Below are positions 44,642 through 53,461 of a stretch of DNA of 64,000 bases, in pieces. The DNA is taken from assembly GCF_037094465.1 (NCBI RefSeq), contig NZ_CP146609.1, positions 1,737,501 to 1,801,500 on the forward strand, read 5' to 3'. Origin of the DNA: Pseudodesulfovibrio sp. 5S69. Its GTDB lineage: Bacteria > Desulfobacterota > Desulfovibrionia > Desulfovibrionales > Desulfovibrionaceae. Within the stretch, counting starts at the first letter, position 1. The number at the start of each line of letters is the position of its first letter. The notes under the pieces are model-generated. The model was given only the letters and a program-made list of their open reading frames with translations. It was not told where the DNA came from and ran no database searches. The position numbers were made by a program, and so were the translations under genes.

Positions 44642-45064
44642 ATGGTCTATTTGTCCGGTTCCACTCCCAGACGATCACCCGCACGGCGGCTGGCCCGAAT
44701 CCTCATCGGGCTCGCGGCGGTCTCGCTCATCGTCTGGGGGCTGGCCTCCATCCCGTACGACATCCTGCGGGCCGAGCGGTCCCGGCTGTTCGGCGAGGAG
44801 GTCACCTCCGGCCTGGTGCTCAAGCTGCGCACGGACCAGGACCCCGACCATCCCCACGCCAAGGTGGTCATCGAGTACACCTACGTCGACCCGGACGGGT
44901 ACGCGCGGCGCGCTGAGGCCCGCCTGCCGGACAGCCTGTGGCGGCAGTACCGGCCCGGCACGGTCATTAAGGTCCTGCTCGTCAGGGGGCGCCCGGATAT
45001 CGCGCGTATCCCGGACGAAGTCGAACCCGCCTTCCAGGTCTGGCTCAGAAATCTGATGAATTGA
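44642..45064 (+). CDS. DUF3592-like single-pass membrane protein
   Basis: 140 aa from ATG 44642. One membrane segment (LARILIGLAAVSLIVWGLASI) is followed by a beta-rich domain of about 90 residues with VVIEYTYVDPDGYARRAEARLP and YRPGTVIKVLLVRGRPDIARIP. The layout resembles DUF3592 proteins, which have a membrane anchor and a small beta domain. The function of that family is unknown. Convergent with the next gene, 9 bp apart. Confidence 0.6.
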   Translation: MVYLSGSTPRRSPARRLARILIGLAAVSLIVWGLASIPYDILRAERSRLFGEEVTSGLVLKLRTDQDPDHPHAKVVIEYTYVDPDGYARRAEARLPDSLWRQYRPGTVIKVLLVRGRPDIARIPDEVEPAFQVWLRNLMN

Positions 45065-45073
45065 GCGGCCGGA

Positions 45074-45670
45074 TCAGCCGCCGTATTGTTTGGGAAACTT
45101 CTCGCCCATGAGGTATTCCATGGCCTCGCGGTCCACGGTGCCCGAGGCGATCAGGAATTCCAGCCCCGCGACCATGGGATGGTAGGTGATCCCGTGCGGC
45201 AAATCGTCCGCCGGACCGTACAGATACCGCTCGGCGGGCACGGCCTCGTCCACCTCGACGAGCCCTTCACCGGCCAGGATCGAAGGCAGCACGTGGTCCA
45301 GGATGACCCCGTCGGGCAGGGTGGTCCACAGGTGATAGGTGCCCAGCGCGTCCTCGCCCGATTCGTTTTCGACCATCTTGCGGAAGTGCGCGGGCGTGAC
45401 CGGGAAACGCATCTCGCCGTCCACGGCCACGTTGCCCATGGTCAGCACGCCGCCCGGAATGTGGAATTTCTTGGCCAGCATGTGGAACATGCCGAAGTTC
45501 ACGTTCAACCCCTGCACCGCCCGCTGGCGGAACGGAATGTGCCCGGTCTCCTCGATGGCGTTCAACACGGTCTGGTCCAGCGCCACCGCCGTCCCGTTAA
45601 CCGCAACATCCCCCAAACCCAGCTTTTTGGTCCGCGATACCGCGCCCTTGAATTCCTTGAGATACGTCAT
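45074..45670 (-). CDS. Protein of unknown function
   Basis: 198 aa from ATG 45670, with GAGGG 7 nt upstream. No signal peptide or membrane segment. Distinctive stretches are GLNVNFGMFHMLAKKFHIPGG, EDALGTYHLWTTLPDGVILDHVLPSIL and YLYGPADDLPHGITYHPMVAG. I do not recognise a domain. Its frame is clean and codon use normal. It lies downstream of the nrdD terminator region. Confidence 0.65.
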   Translation of the reverse strand: MTYLKEFKGAVSRTKKLGLGDVAVNGTAVALDQTVLNAIEETGHIPFRQRAVQGLNVNFGMFHMLAKKFHIPGGVLTMGNVAVDGEMRFPVTPAHFRKMVENESGEDALGTYHLWTTLPDGVILDHVLPSILAGEGLVEVDEAVPAERYLYGPADDLPHGITYHPMVAGLEFLIASGTVDREAMEYLMGEKFPKQYGG

Positions 45671-45757
45671 ACGCAAGCCCTCTATCACCTCGCCCGGTAC
45701 CGGGCAAGCGGGGAAATGGGCATGCCTCCCCCTTCCCCCGGCCGCCGGAGGCGTCTT

Positions 45758-45799
45758 TCAAAATGCGTAATGCCCGCTGCGGGGGGCAGCGGGCATTAC
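45758..45799 (-). terminator. Terminator after nrdD
   Basis: On the minus strand a perfect 14-bp stem GTAATGCCCGCTGC with a 5-nt loop is followed by GCATTTTG. A second smaller hairpin (AGCCCCTTT/AAAGGGGCT) lies at 45813-45834, closer to nrdD. Confidence 0.8.
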
Positions 45800-45848
45800 A
45801 TTCCACTATCCTCAAGCCCCTTTCCTCAAAGGGGCTGTCGGAACTCGA

Positions 45849-47906
45849 TTAGTTGCACAGGCAGTCGCTGAAGACCACGCGGTCGGTGTATTCCGCCTGT
45901 TTGCCCTTGTTCCACCGGGACACGGGGCGGTAGTAGCCCACGATGCGGGTGTAGACCTCGGCCTCCTGGCCGCAGGTGGGGCACTCGAAGTGTTCGCCCA
46001 GGATATAGCCGTGCTCCTTGCAGATGGAGAAGGTGGGCGTGATGGAGATATACGGGATCTTGGTCTTGGAGAAGGCCTTGAGGATGAAGTTCTTGAGCGA
46101 CTTCGGATCGGTCACGGCCTCGCCCAGGAAGGTGTGGAACACGGTCCCGCCGGTGTACAGCGGCTGGAGCTGGTTCTGGTGTTCCAGGGCGTAGAGCACG
46201 TCCTCGGAGATGCCCACGGGCAACTGCGTGGAGTTGGTGTAGTAGGGGGTGCCGTTGCCCTGGGTCTTGATGTCGGCGTAGAGCGACTTGTCGATCTTGG
46301 CCAGCCGGTAGCTGGTGCCTTCGGCGGGCGTGGCTTCGAGGTTGTAGAGATTGCCGGTCTCCTCCTGGAAGCGGGCGGTGACGCGGCGCAGGTGGTTGAG
46401 GGTGCGGCGCATGAGGCGCACGCCGCCCTCGGTCTGGATGCCCTTGCCGATGAGGTTCAGGCAGGCCTCGTGGCCGCCGAGCAGGCCGATGGTCGAGAAG
46501 TGGCCCTTGTAGCCGTTCTTGAGGTAGCGGCGGGACCAGGGGAACATGCCCGCTTCGAGGTTGTTGTTGATGATCTTGCGCTTGTATTCCAGGGAGTCTT
46601 TGGCCAGCTCGGCGTATTCCTCGACCAGATCGAGGAAGTCGTCCTCGCTTTGTGCCAGGTAGGCGAGCTTGGGCAGGTTCAGGGTGACCACGCCGATGGA
46701 GCCGGTCAGGTCGCCCGCGCCGAACAGCCCGCCGGTCTTGTTGCGCAGTTCGCGCAGGTCCATCTGGAGGCGGCAGCACATGGAGCGCACGTCCTCGGGG
46801 TTCAAGTCCGAACTGATGAAGTTCTGGAAGTAGGGCACGCCGTACTTGGCGGTCAGCTTCATGAGCTTTTCGCCGATCTCGGATTCCCAGGGGAAGTCCT
46901 CGGTGACGTTGTAGGTCGGAATGGGGAAGGAGAAGATGCGGTCGGAGTGGTCGCCCCCGAGCATGACCTCGATATAGGCCTCGTTGATCATGTCCATCTC
47001 TTCCTGGAAGTCGCCGTAGGTCAGTTCATCGTCGTACTTGCCGCCGATGATGGCGGGCTCCTTGGCGATGTGCTTGGGGGCCACCAGGTCGAAGGACAGG
47101 TTGGTGAACGGCGACTGGCCGCCCCAGCGCGAGGTTGTGTTCAGGTTGAAGACGAACTTCTGCATGCACTGGAGCACCTGGTCGTAGGACAGGCCGTCCT
47201 CGCGGACGAACGGGGCCAGGTAGGTGTCCACGTTGTTGAACGCCTGGGCTCCGGCCCATTCGTTCTGCAGGGTGCCCAGGAAGTTGTTCATCTGGCCGAG
47301 CGCGGTGTCGAAGTGCCTGGCCGGACCGGCCGAGGCGCGGCCTTCGAGGTTGAACCCCTCCAGGAGCAGGTCGCGCAGGGACCAGCCCGCGCAGTATCCG
47401 GCCAGACCGAAGGAAAGATCGTGGATATGGAAATAGCCGTGCTCGTGGGCCAGGCGGATTTCCTCGGGGTACTTCTCCAGTGCGTAGCGGGCCTGGACCG
47501 TGCCGGACAGGTGCAGCATGAGCCCCTGGAAGGAGTGGGTCATGTTGGCGTTTTCGTTGACGCGCCAGTCGGCCTGGTCGAGATAGGTGTCGATGACGTC
47601 CTTGATGTCCAGGTAGGCCTCTTTCTGGGAGCGGAGTTGACGGCGCTTCTCGCGGTACAGGATGTACTTCTTGGCGATGTCGTACTGCCGGCCTTCCATG
47701 AGCACCTGCTCGACCATGTTCTGGACGTGCTCCTGCTCGGGGATGTCCATGCCGTCGAGCTTTTTCTCGACCTTGCGGGCCAGCCGCTTGGCGAGGAGCG
47801 GGTCCTTGATCCCGCTGGCGCTGAGCGCCTTGAAAATGGCCTGTGCGATGCGATCAGTCGACCAGGTTTCCAGCCGGCCGTCTCTCTTCATGATTTGGCT
47901 TGGCAT
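45849..47906 (-). CDS. nrdD: Anaerobic (class III) ribonucleoside-triphosphate reductase
   Basis: 685 aa. An N-terminal ATP-cone (KRDGRLETWSTDRIAQAI) is followed by the ten-stranded barrel; C-terminal zinc Cys are in CKEHGY and CPTCG, and the glycyl radical is the Gly in RIVGYYRPVS. It reduces NTPs to dNTPs without oxygen, using formate or thioredoxin as reductant. AAGGAGG lies 10 nt before the ATG. It overlaps the end of nrdG by 53 nt, with nrdG first, the reverse of the usual E. coli order. Confidence 0.95.
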   Translation of the reverse strand: MPSQIMKRDGRLETWSTDRIAQAIFKALSASGIKDPLLAKRLARKVEKKLDGMDIPEQEHVQNMVEQVLMEGRQYDIAKKYILYREKRRQLRSQKEAYLDIKDVIDTYLDQADWRVNENANMTHSFQGLMLHLSGTVQARYALEKYPEEIRLAHEHGYFHIHDLSFGLAGYCAGWSLRDLLLEGFNLEGRASAGPARHFDTALGQMNNFLGTLQNEWAGAQAFNNVDTYLAPFVREDGLSYDQVLQCMQKFVFNLNTTSRWGGQSPFTNLSFDLVAPKHIAKEPAIIGGKYDDELTYGDFQEEMDMINEAYIEVMLGGDHSDRIFSFPIPTYNVTEDFPWESEIGEKLMKLTAKYGVPYFQNFISSDLNPEDVRSMCCRLQMDLRELRNKTGGLFGAGDLTGSIGVVTLNLPKLAYLAQSEDDFLDLVEEYAELAKDSLEYKRKIINNNLEAGMFPWSRRYLKNGYKGHFSTIGLLGGHEACLNLIGKGIQTEGGVRLMRRTLNHLRRVTARFQEETGNLYNLEATPAEGTSYRLAKIDKSLYADIKTQGNGTPYYTNSTQLPVGISEDVLYALEHQNQLQPLYTGGTVFHTFLGEAVTDPKSLKNFILKAFSKTKIPYISITPTFSICKEHGYILGEHFECPTCGQEAEVYTRIVGYYRPVSRWNKGKQAEYTDRVVFSDCLCN

Positions 47907-48537
47907 GCTCCGGCATCCTCCTTGGGGGCACGTATTTCTGGATTGTCAGTTCGTGGTTCGGGGGCAGATAGCTCTGGGCGACGGCGATGTCGGCCTTGGT
48001 GATGCCGGGCACCTGCGTGATGCGGAAATAGAAGGCGCCGGGCCGGGCTTTGGCCATCTCGAAAATGCGCGCCATGTTCGCGCGGGCCGCTATCTCGGAC
48101 ACTGCGTTGCCGGTCAGGGACGGGTACTTGGCGTACGGGCCCTTGACGTCCACGGCAAAGGTATCCACGAGTTTTTCCTCAAGGAGTTCGGCGACCACTT
48201 CCGGGCGCATGCCGTTGCTGTCCATCTTCACGGGCAGCCCGGCCTTCCTGATCTCGAAGGCCAGTTCGCCCACGCCGGGCACCGTGGTGGGCTCGCCGCC
48301 GGAGATGGTCACCCCGTCCAGCCAGCCGGCACGGTCGCGCAGGTAGGCCTTGACGCGCTGCGGGTCGATGACGGGCAGGGAGTGCATGTCCCAGGCGAGC
48401 TGGAAGTTGTGGCAGGTGGGACAGCGCAGGTTGCAGCCGCCCAGGAAGATGATGCAGGAGGTCCTTCCGGGCCAATCGCACAGGCTCAAATTTTCAAACC
48501 CGCGGACATAGTTCCAGGCCCCTTTCGGCTCGTTCAT
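47854..48537 (-). CDS. nrdG: Anaerobic ribonucleotide reductase activating enzyme
   Basis: 227 aa radical-SAM protein. The [4Fe-4S] motif is CNLRCPTC (a CX3CX2C pattern), and the SAM-binding GGE motif is in TISGGEPTTVPG. It generates the glycyl radical on NrdD. AGGAG precedes the start. The C-terminal tail of about 18 residues (rich in Pro, Arg, His, Glu) is encoded in the overlap with nrdD. Belongs to the longer NrdG type seen in sulfate reducers. Confidence 0.93.
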   Translation of the reverse strand: MNEPKGAWNYVRGFENLSLCDWPGRTSCIIFLGGCNLRCPTCHNFQLAWDMHSLPVIDPQRVKAYLRDRAGWLDGVTISGGEPTTVPGVGELAFEIRKAGLPVKMDSNGMRPEVVAELLEEKLVDTFAVDVKGPYAKYPSLTGNAVSEIAARANMARIFEMAKARPGAFYFRITQVPGITKADIAVAQSYLPPNHELTIQKYVPPRRMPEHAKPNHEERRPAGNLVD

Positions 48538-49163
48538 CTCGGCTCCTCAAGAAATGGCGCACCGCAGCGGGCGGTTGCACATGGCGTAAGTGATAGTGAT
48601 GTCCGGGGATGCTGTTACCGTCACCGCTCCCGGAGCGTACGCGTACGCTTTTTTGGATGAAAAAAGGCGTGAGCGCGTGAGGGCAACCCTACCTCAGCAC
48701 CAAAATTTTGTACAGGGGGGATTGCGAAACCATTTGGCTAGATAAGTGAATTTTGGCGGTTATGCAGTGTTACTCACGATTAGAGAGAATGTAGAAAAGT
48801 TTTCCACTGTTGTTAAACGATGAACACGCCAAAATAGTTACCTTTTTTCTAGAGTAAGTTTAGAAAAAAGTTTTTTCGATTTCAGAGGGATTGGTTTTCG
48901 ACAGACGGGGAATGTGACGGGCGGGAAAAGATCGGCCCTGAGGCGCTGAAAAGTGCTTACCACAAGGGTTGCCGGTTGGGAACAGAAAAGAGGTTGTATT
49001 CCACAGGAAAAAGAACACCCGATTCGGGAGTTTTTCCTGGCTTCCGGCAAAGCCCCGCCTGCCGGGGGCCAGCGCCTGTCAACGCGATTGTAGCCCGTTC
49101 CGGGATGGAATTCCGGCACGGGATTTGCCGCCGGCCGCGCCGCTCTCCGCCGGCCCGCGTCCG
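48538..49163. other. Gene-free region upstream of nrdGD
   Basis: About 625 bp, A/T-rich between 48700 and 48900. It holds TTTTGGCG (48751-48758) and CGCCAAAA (48827-48834) as a distant inverted repeat with a CAGTG/CACTG pair inside, two related palindromes (TAGAAAAGTTTTCC near 48792 and TAGAAAAAAGTTTTTTC near 48860), and AGCGTACGCGTACGCT followed by six T at about 48637-48658. I see no coding signal and no recognised riboswitch or NrdR box. Confidence 0.55.
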
Positions 49164-50390
49164 TCACTCCGCGCCGCGCGTGTCCACCAGGGCGTTGCGC
49201 TGGTAGGCGCGCAGGCCGAACTCGGGCAGGGCGGCCAGGAGGTGGTCCATGATGTCGGACTTGATGTCCTCGTGCAGGGCCCAGGCGGTCTCGCTGGTGA
49301 AGCAGTATATCTCGAGCGGCAGGCCGTCGTCGGCATGGGGCTGGAGCTGGCGCACGAGCAGGGTCATGTCCTGGCGGATCTTGGGGTGGGAGCGCAGGTA
49401 TTCGAGGGCGTAGTGTCGGAACAGCCCGATGTTGGTCATGCGGCGGCCGTTGAGCGGCGAGGAGGGGTCCGCCCCGCTGGCCGTGTTGGATGCGTCGATC
49501 TCCTTTTGGCGCATCTCCATGAATGGGGCGAGATGCTGAACCTTCGCGAGCCGGGCCTTGAGTTCGGGGTCCGCGAACCGGATGGACGACTGGTCGATCA
49601 TGATAGCCCGCTTTATCCTCCGCCCGCCGCTTTGGGTCATGCTCTCCCAGTTCTTGAACGGGGTGTCCAGGAACTTGAAGGTCGGGATGGCCGTGACGGT
49701 CATGTCCCAGTTCTGGACCTTGACCGTGTTCAGGGCGATGTCCACGACCGTGCCGTCCGCGTTCATGGCCGGCATCTCGATCCAGTCTCCGGCGTGGAGC
49801 AGGTCGTTGGCCGACATCTGGATGCCCGCAACCAGGGAGAGGATGGTGTCGCGGAAGACCAGCATGAGCACCGCGGTCATGGCGCCGATGCCCGAGAGCA
49901 GCCCCCACGGCGATTCGCCGAGCAGGATGGACACCACCGAGATGGCCCCGAGCATGTAGATGAACAGCTTGATCAACTGCACGTAGCCCTTGATGGGACG
50001 GCGGTTGGAGACCTCGAAGGTCCGGTACAGGCGCGACAGGGCGTCCAGGAGTCTGGCCAGGATCAGGACCACGGCCACGGCCAGGTAGGCGAAGATCAGA
50101 TGGTCGAGGACCCCCTTGAGCCCGGAGAAGAATTCCATGCCCCAGAAGAAGACCAGGGCCGGGGCCAGGAGCGCGGCCCTGGAGAAAAATCCGGATTCGA
50201 GCAGGATGTCGTCGAAGCCGCTGCGGGTCCGGTGGGCGAAGGCGCGGGCCCCGCGCACGAGCAGGATGCGGGCCAGGAGAAAGGCGAGCAGCCCGGCCAC
50301 GAGCAGGATGCCGGTCTTGGCCGCGAGGTCCAGGAACGGGTCCTGATGGATGAGCGTGATCGGGAGGTTGAAGGACAGGTCGAGATTCAC
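49164..50390 (-). CDS. Mechanosensitive channel, YbdG-like MscS family
   Basis: 408 aa. Five hydrophobic segments precede the MscS core. Pore and beta-domain landmarks are SLVAGIQMSANDLLHAGDWI, NADGTVVDIALNTVKVQNWD and TAIPTFKFLDTPFKNW. The length and these motifs match YbdG (miniconductance channel, 415 aa) rather than MscS (286 aa). It releases solutes on hypoosmotic shock. It is monocistronic, divergent from the metallophosphoesterase gene. Confidence 0.88.
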   Translation of the reverse strand: MNLDLSFNLPITLIHQDPFLDLAAKTGILLVAGLLAFLLARILLVRGARAFAHRTRSGFDDILLESGFFSRAALLAPALVFFWGMEFFSGLKGVLDHLIFAYLAVAVVLILARLLDALSRLYRTFEVSNRRPIKGYVQLIKLFIYMLGAISVVSILLGESPWGLLSGIGAMTAVLMLVFRDTILSLVAGIQMSANDLLHAGDWIEMPAMNADGTVVDIALNTVKVQNWDMTVTAIPTFKFLDTPFKNWESMTQSGGRRIKRAIMIDQSSIRFADPELKARLAKVQHLAPFMEMRQKEIDASNTASGADPSSPLNGRRMTNIGLFRHYALEYLRSHPKIRQDMTLLVRQLQPHADDGLPLEIYCFTSETAWALHEDIKSDIMDHLLAALPEFGLRAYQRNALVDTRGAE

Positions 50391-50549
50391 GTCGGGCGGC
50401 TCCTTGTGCGCTTGGTCTGCACCGTGTCTAGCAGATTCGTCCGAACTTGAGAACCTCGGTGCACATCTCGGACCGCCTTATGCACCGGTTTGACAACCTG
50501 CGCAATGTCCTCCATGCTTTTCAGGAAAAAATCCCGAAGGAAATCATAC

Positions 50550-51743
50550 ATGGGTTACTGGTTCATCATCGTCATGACCGTCTCCACCCTCCTGGTCCTG
50601 TACCTGGGGTGGCGGCTGATCAATCCGCTGCATGTCGGGCTCAAGCGCAAGATCACCCTCTGGTTCCTGCTGGCCCTGCTCCTGTTCGGGCATCGGCTGA
50701 CCTGGGTCCTGCATCGGACCGAGCGCCTCCAGTTGCTGGCCTGCGACACCATCGACTGGGTCGGCTTCACCTTTCTCGGATTCATCTCCATCCTGGTGGT
50801 CTTCATGCTGGCCCGGGACATCCCCAGTCTGTTCGGGCGCGTGGCCTCGGGTGTGAAGCGGCTGTTCACCCGGCGCAGCAAGCTCCCTTACTTTATCGGC
50901 CCGGACCGGGAGCGCCGCCGTTTTCTGCTCAACGCCTCCAACGGCGTGATCATGGCGGCGGTCCTGCCCATGGCCGGATTCGGGGTCTACAACGCCCGGC
51001 GCAAACCGTCCGTGCTGAAGAACGACCTGCGCCTGCCCGGGCTGCCCGCCGGGCTGGACGGCTTCACCATCGCCCAGATCTCCGACACCCACATCGGCCC
51101 GACCATCCGGGGCGACTGGGCGCGCAAGGTGGTGGCCGAGGTCAACGCGCTGTCCCCGGACCTCATCGTGCACACCGGCGACATGGTGGACGGGGCCGTG
51201 GACGGGCTCAAGGCGGACGTCCAGCCCTTCGGCGAGCTGCATGCCCCGCACGGGGTCTGGTTCTGCACCGGCAACCACGAGTATTATTCCGGGGTCTTCG
51301 AGTGGCTGGCCGAGGCTCGGCGCCTGGGCATCCGGCCCCTGGTCAACGAGCACGCGCTCATCGACACGGGCAAGGGCAGGATTCTGCTGGGCGGGGTCAC
51401 GGACCTGCGCATGGGCCATACCGTGCCGGGCCAGGCCTCTTCGCCGGCCAAGGCCATGTCGGGCGCGCCGGAACACGACGTGTCCGTGCTCCTGGCCCAC
51501 GAGCCGGACTCCGTGTACGCGGCCGCCGAGGCGGGCTTCGACGTCCAGTTGTCGGGCCACACCCACGGCGGGCAGTACTTTCCGTACAATTACGCCATCC
51601 ATCTCTTCCAGACGTATGTGAGCGGTCCGTACCTGCACGAGGACACGCATCTCTACGTGAACATGGGCACCGGCTACTGGGGCCCGCCCATGCGCATCGG
51701 CACCCGTCCCGAGATCACCCTGCACACCCTGCGCCGCGCCTAG
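50550..51743 (+). CDS. Membrane-anchored calcineurin-like metallophosphoesterase
   Basis: 397 aa from ATG 50550 with AAGGAAA upstream. Three or four membrane segments (residues 1-100) and a further hydrophobic stretch precede the phosphoesterase domain (about 165-395). All metal motifs are present: ISDTHIG, HTGDMVDG, GNHEYY, LAHEPD and SGHTHGG. It resembles YkuE/YaeI-type enzymes, some of which act on UDP-diacylglucosamine or phospholipids. The substrate is not known here. Confidence 0.86.
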   Translation: MGYWFIIVMTVSTLLVLYLGWRLINPLHVGLKRKITLWFLLALLLFGHRLTWVLHRTERLQLLACDTIDWVGFTFLGFISILVVFMLARDIPSLFGRVASGVKRLFTRRSKLPYFIGPDRERRRFLLNASNGVIMAAVLPMAGFGVYNARRKPSVLKNDLRLPGLPAGLDGFTIAQISDTHIGPTIRGDWARKVVAEVNALSPDLIVHTGDMVDGAVDGLKADVQPFGELHAPHGVWFCTGNHEYYSGVFEWLAEARRLGIRPLVNEHALIDTGKGRILLGGVTDLRMGHTVPGQASSPAKAMSGAPEHDVSVLLAHEPDSVYAAAEAGFDVQLSGHTHGGQYFPYNYAIHLFQTYVSGPYLHEDTHLYVNMGTGYWGPPMRIGTRPEITLHTLRRA

Positions 51744-51813
51744 CGCCGGTGGCGAGGTGGATTCCCCCGCCAGCCTCTGCGAAGCGGCCGTTACCACCTG
51801 ATCAATTTGCCCC

Positions 51814-51858
51814 AAAAAGAGCCGACGCACGCAAACGGCGCGCGTCGGCTCCTTTTTC
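51814..51858. terminator. Bidirectional terminator
   Basis: AAAAAGAGCCGACGC against GCGTCGGCTCCTTTTT; shared by the phosphoesterase and the convergent APC permease gene. Confidence 0.88.
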
Positions 51859-51872
51859 TTGTCGTGGCCCGA

Positions 51873-53222
51873 CTAGGCCTGCACGCGGCGGCGGTTCTGC
51901 GGCCTCTTGCCGTGCATGAGCCAGACGCCCGCCACCAGGATGAGCAGGGACAGGACCAGGAAGTGCAGGAACATGTCCTTCTGGATGGCCCCCCAGATGA
52001 TGTACAGGGAGCCGGCCCCGGCCAGGCAGGGGCAGGCGTAGCGGCTGAAGCCGCCGAGGTCGGTGAAGGTCTTCATGACCCAGACGTAGAGGGAGATGTA
52101 GATGACGTACAGGAAGGCGATGGGCAGTTCGGAGATGTCCATGAAGCTGCCCCACCAGCCCGCGAAGTTGCCGTACCAGACCAGGAGCCAGAAGCAGGAC
52201 AGGAGGTAGCCGATGACGGCCGAATGGGTGGTGCAGTTGTTCACCGGGTTGACCCGGCTGAACAGGTCCGGCCTCGGGCCCATGCCGCGCGAGGCGATGG
52301 AGAACATGCCGCGCGCCGAGCCCATGATCAGGCCATTGAGGGTGCCCAGGCAGGAGATGATCACGAAGACCGTGAGCAGGGTGCCGCCGAGCCGCCCGAA
52401 GATGATGGAGATGACCCGCACCGGGGCGGCGTCGCCTTGGGCCAGGACCTGCTCGTTGGTCAGGACCCCGGAGATGCCCAGGTAGTAGAGCATGTAGATG
52501 CAGACCACGCTGATGGTCCCGACCACCAGGGCGCGGGGCAGGGTCCTCTTGGCGTCCTTGAGTTCGGCGTTGATGACCGTGGCGATGATCCAGCCTTCGT
52601 AGGCGAAGGCCGTGGACAGGGTGGCCAGGGCCAGGCCACCGCCCCCGTGGGACACGGTCCTGGCCGCGACCGTGAAGTTCTCCACGGTCATGCCGTTGGT
52701 CAGCCCGACGATGGTTCCGACCACGGCGACCAGGCCCAATGGAATGAGTTTGACCACGGTGGAGGTCACCTGCCATCGCCCGGCCAGGACCGGCGAGAAG
52801 TAGTTGAGCAGGAAGAAGGCCGTCAGGTAGCCCCAGGCAAACGGCCATAGGGCGCTTTCGGCCCCGATGAGCCCCTGGGTGTAGTTGGCCGAGACCCAGG
52901 CCAGCACGGCCACCAGGGTGGGGTAGTAGATGAAGGTCATGAACCAGGCCACCAGGTATCCGGCCGTCTTGCCGTAGGCCTGTTCGAAGTAGTCGACCAC
53001 GCCGTTGACCTTTTGGATCCGGGTGGCGATTTTGGAGAAGACGTAGGCCGTGACGACCATGATCACGCCGCCGATGAGCCAGGCGAACAGGGCCGTGGGC
53101 AGGCTGCCCGCTGAGGCCTCAAGCACGTTGTCCGCCTTGAAGAATACGCCTGAGCCGATGACGATGCCCACGACCATGGCGGTCGCGGTCCAGAATCCGT
53201 ACTTTTTTTGTAGATTGTTCAT
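51873..53222 (-). CDS. APC-family amino acid permease
   Basis: 449 aa from ATG 53222 (MNNLQKKYGFWTA) with about 12 hydrophobic segments. The substrate-binding helix 1 motif VVGIVIGSGVFFK and the helix 6 segment STAFAYEGWIIATVINAELK place it with LAT/YhdG-like amino acid transporters. The substrate cannot be read from sequence. The Shine-Dalgarno is weak. The leader carries nested hairpins (53271-53313). Divergent from the GntR/FadR regulator. Confidence 0.87.
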   Translation of the reverse strand: MNNLQKKYGFWTATAMVVGIVIGSGVFFKADNVLEASAGSLPTALFAWLIGGVIMVVTAYVFSKIATRIQKVNGVVDYFEQAYGKTAGYLVAWFMTFIYYPTLVAVLAWVSANYTQGLIGAESALWPFAWGYLTAFFLLNYFSPVLAGRWQVTSTVVKLIPLGLVAVVGTIVGLTNGMTVENFTVAARTVSHGGGGLALATLSTAFAYEGWIIATVINAELKDAKRTLPRALVVGTISVVCIYMLYYLGISGVLTNEQVLAQGDAAPVRVISIIFGRLGGTLLTVFVIISCLGTLNGLIMGSARGMFSIASRGMGPRPDLFSRVNPVNNCTTHSAVIGYLLSCFWLLVWYGNFAGWWGSFMDISELPIAFLYVIYISLYVWVMKTFTDLGGFSRYACPCLAGAGSLYIIWGAIQKDMFLHFLVLSLLILVAGVWLMHGKRPQNRRRVQA

Positions 53223-53270
53223 GATGATATAGGGTCGCCCTGTACGGGCCGTATGTGGGGTTTCGGGAAC

Positions 53271-53313
53271 GGTCCGTCCTTCCCGTGTACCGCACCTCCT
53301 GCGGCGACGGACC
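53271..53313 (-). promoter_or_regulatory. Structured leader of the APC permease
   Basis: GGTCCGTC (53271-53278) pairs with GACGGACC (53306-53313); inside, CCGCA (290-294 of 53 kb) pairs with TGCGG (53300-53304). It lies about 50 nt ahead of the permease start on the minus strand. No known riboswitch is recognised. Confidence 0.4.
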
Positions 53314-53399
53314 ACGGACCCCTTACCGCCCGGGGGGCGTTACGTCCAGCCCTTTCCCCTGCTTTTCGACCGGGCGGCGCTTCCCTTTGCCTTTGGGGC

Positions 53400-53445
53400 T
53401 TGACTCGTTGGTCAACATATCTTAAATCTGATTGGTCCAACCAAT
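53400..53445 (+). promoter_or_regulatory. Promoter with LldR/PdhR-type operator
   Basis: TTGACT (53400-53405) and TAAATC (53423-53428), 17-bp spacer. The perfect inverted repeat ATTGGTCCAACCAAT (53431-53445) covers the expected start of transcription and matches the ATTGGT-N3-ACCAAT consensus of GntR/FadR-subfamily regulators such as LldR and PdhR. A second partial site, GTTGGTCAAC, is at 53407-53416 inside the spacer. Confidence 0.8.
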
Positions 53446-53461
53446 TCGCATGGGGCAGAGA

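Noticed and set aside
48600..48720. Cobalamin or other known riboswitch before nrdG
   Set aside because: I could not find a B12-box-like conserved segment or other known aptamer core.
48976..49206. Plus-strand ORF of 76 codons in the nrdG-mscS gap
   Set aside because: No ribosome site, Arg/Pro-rich shadow-like composition, and it overlaps the end of the MscS gene.
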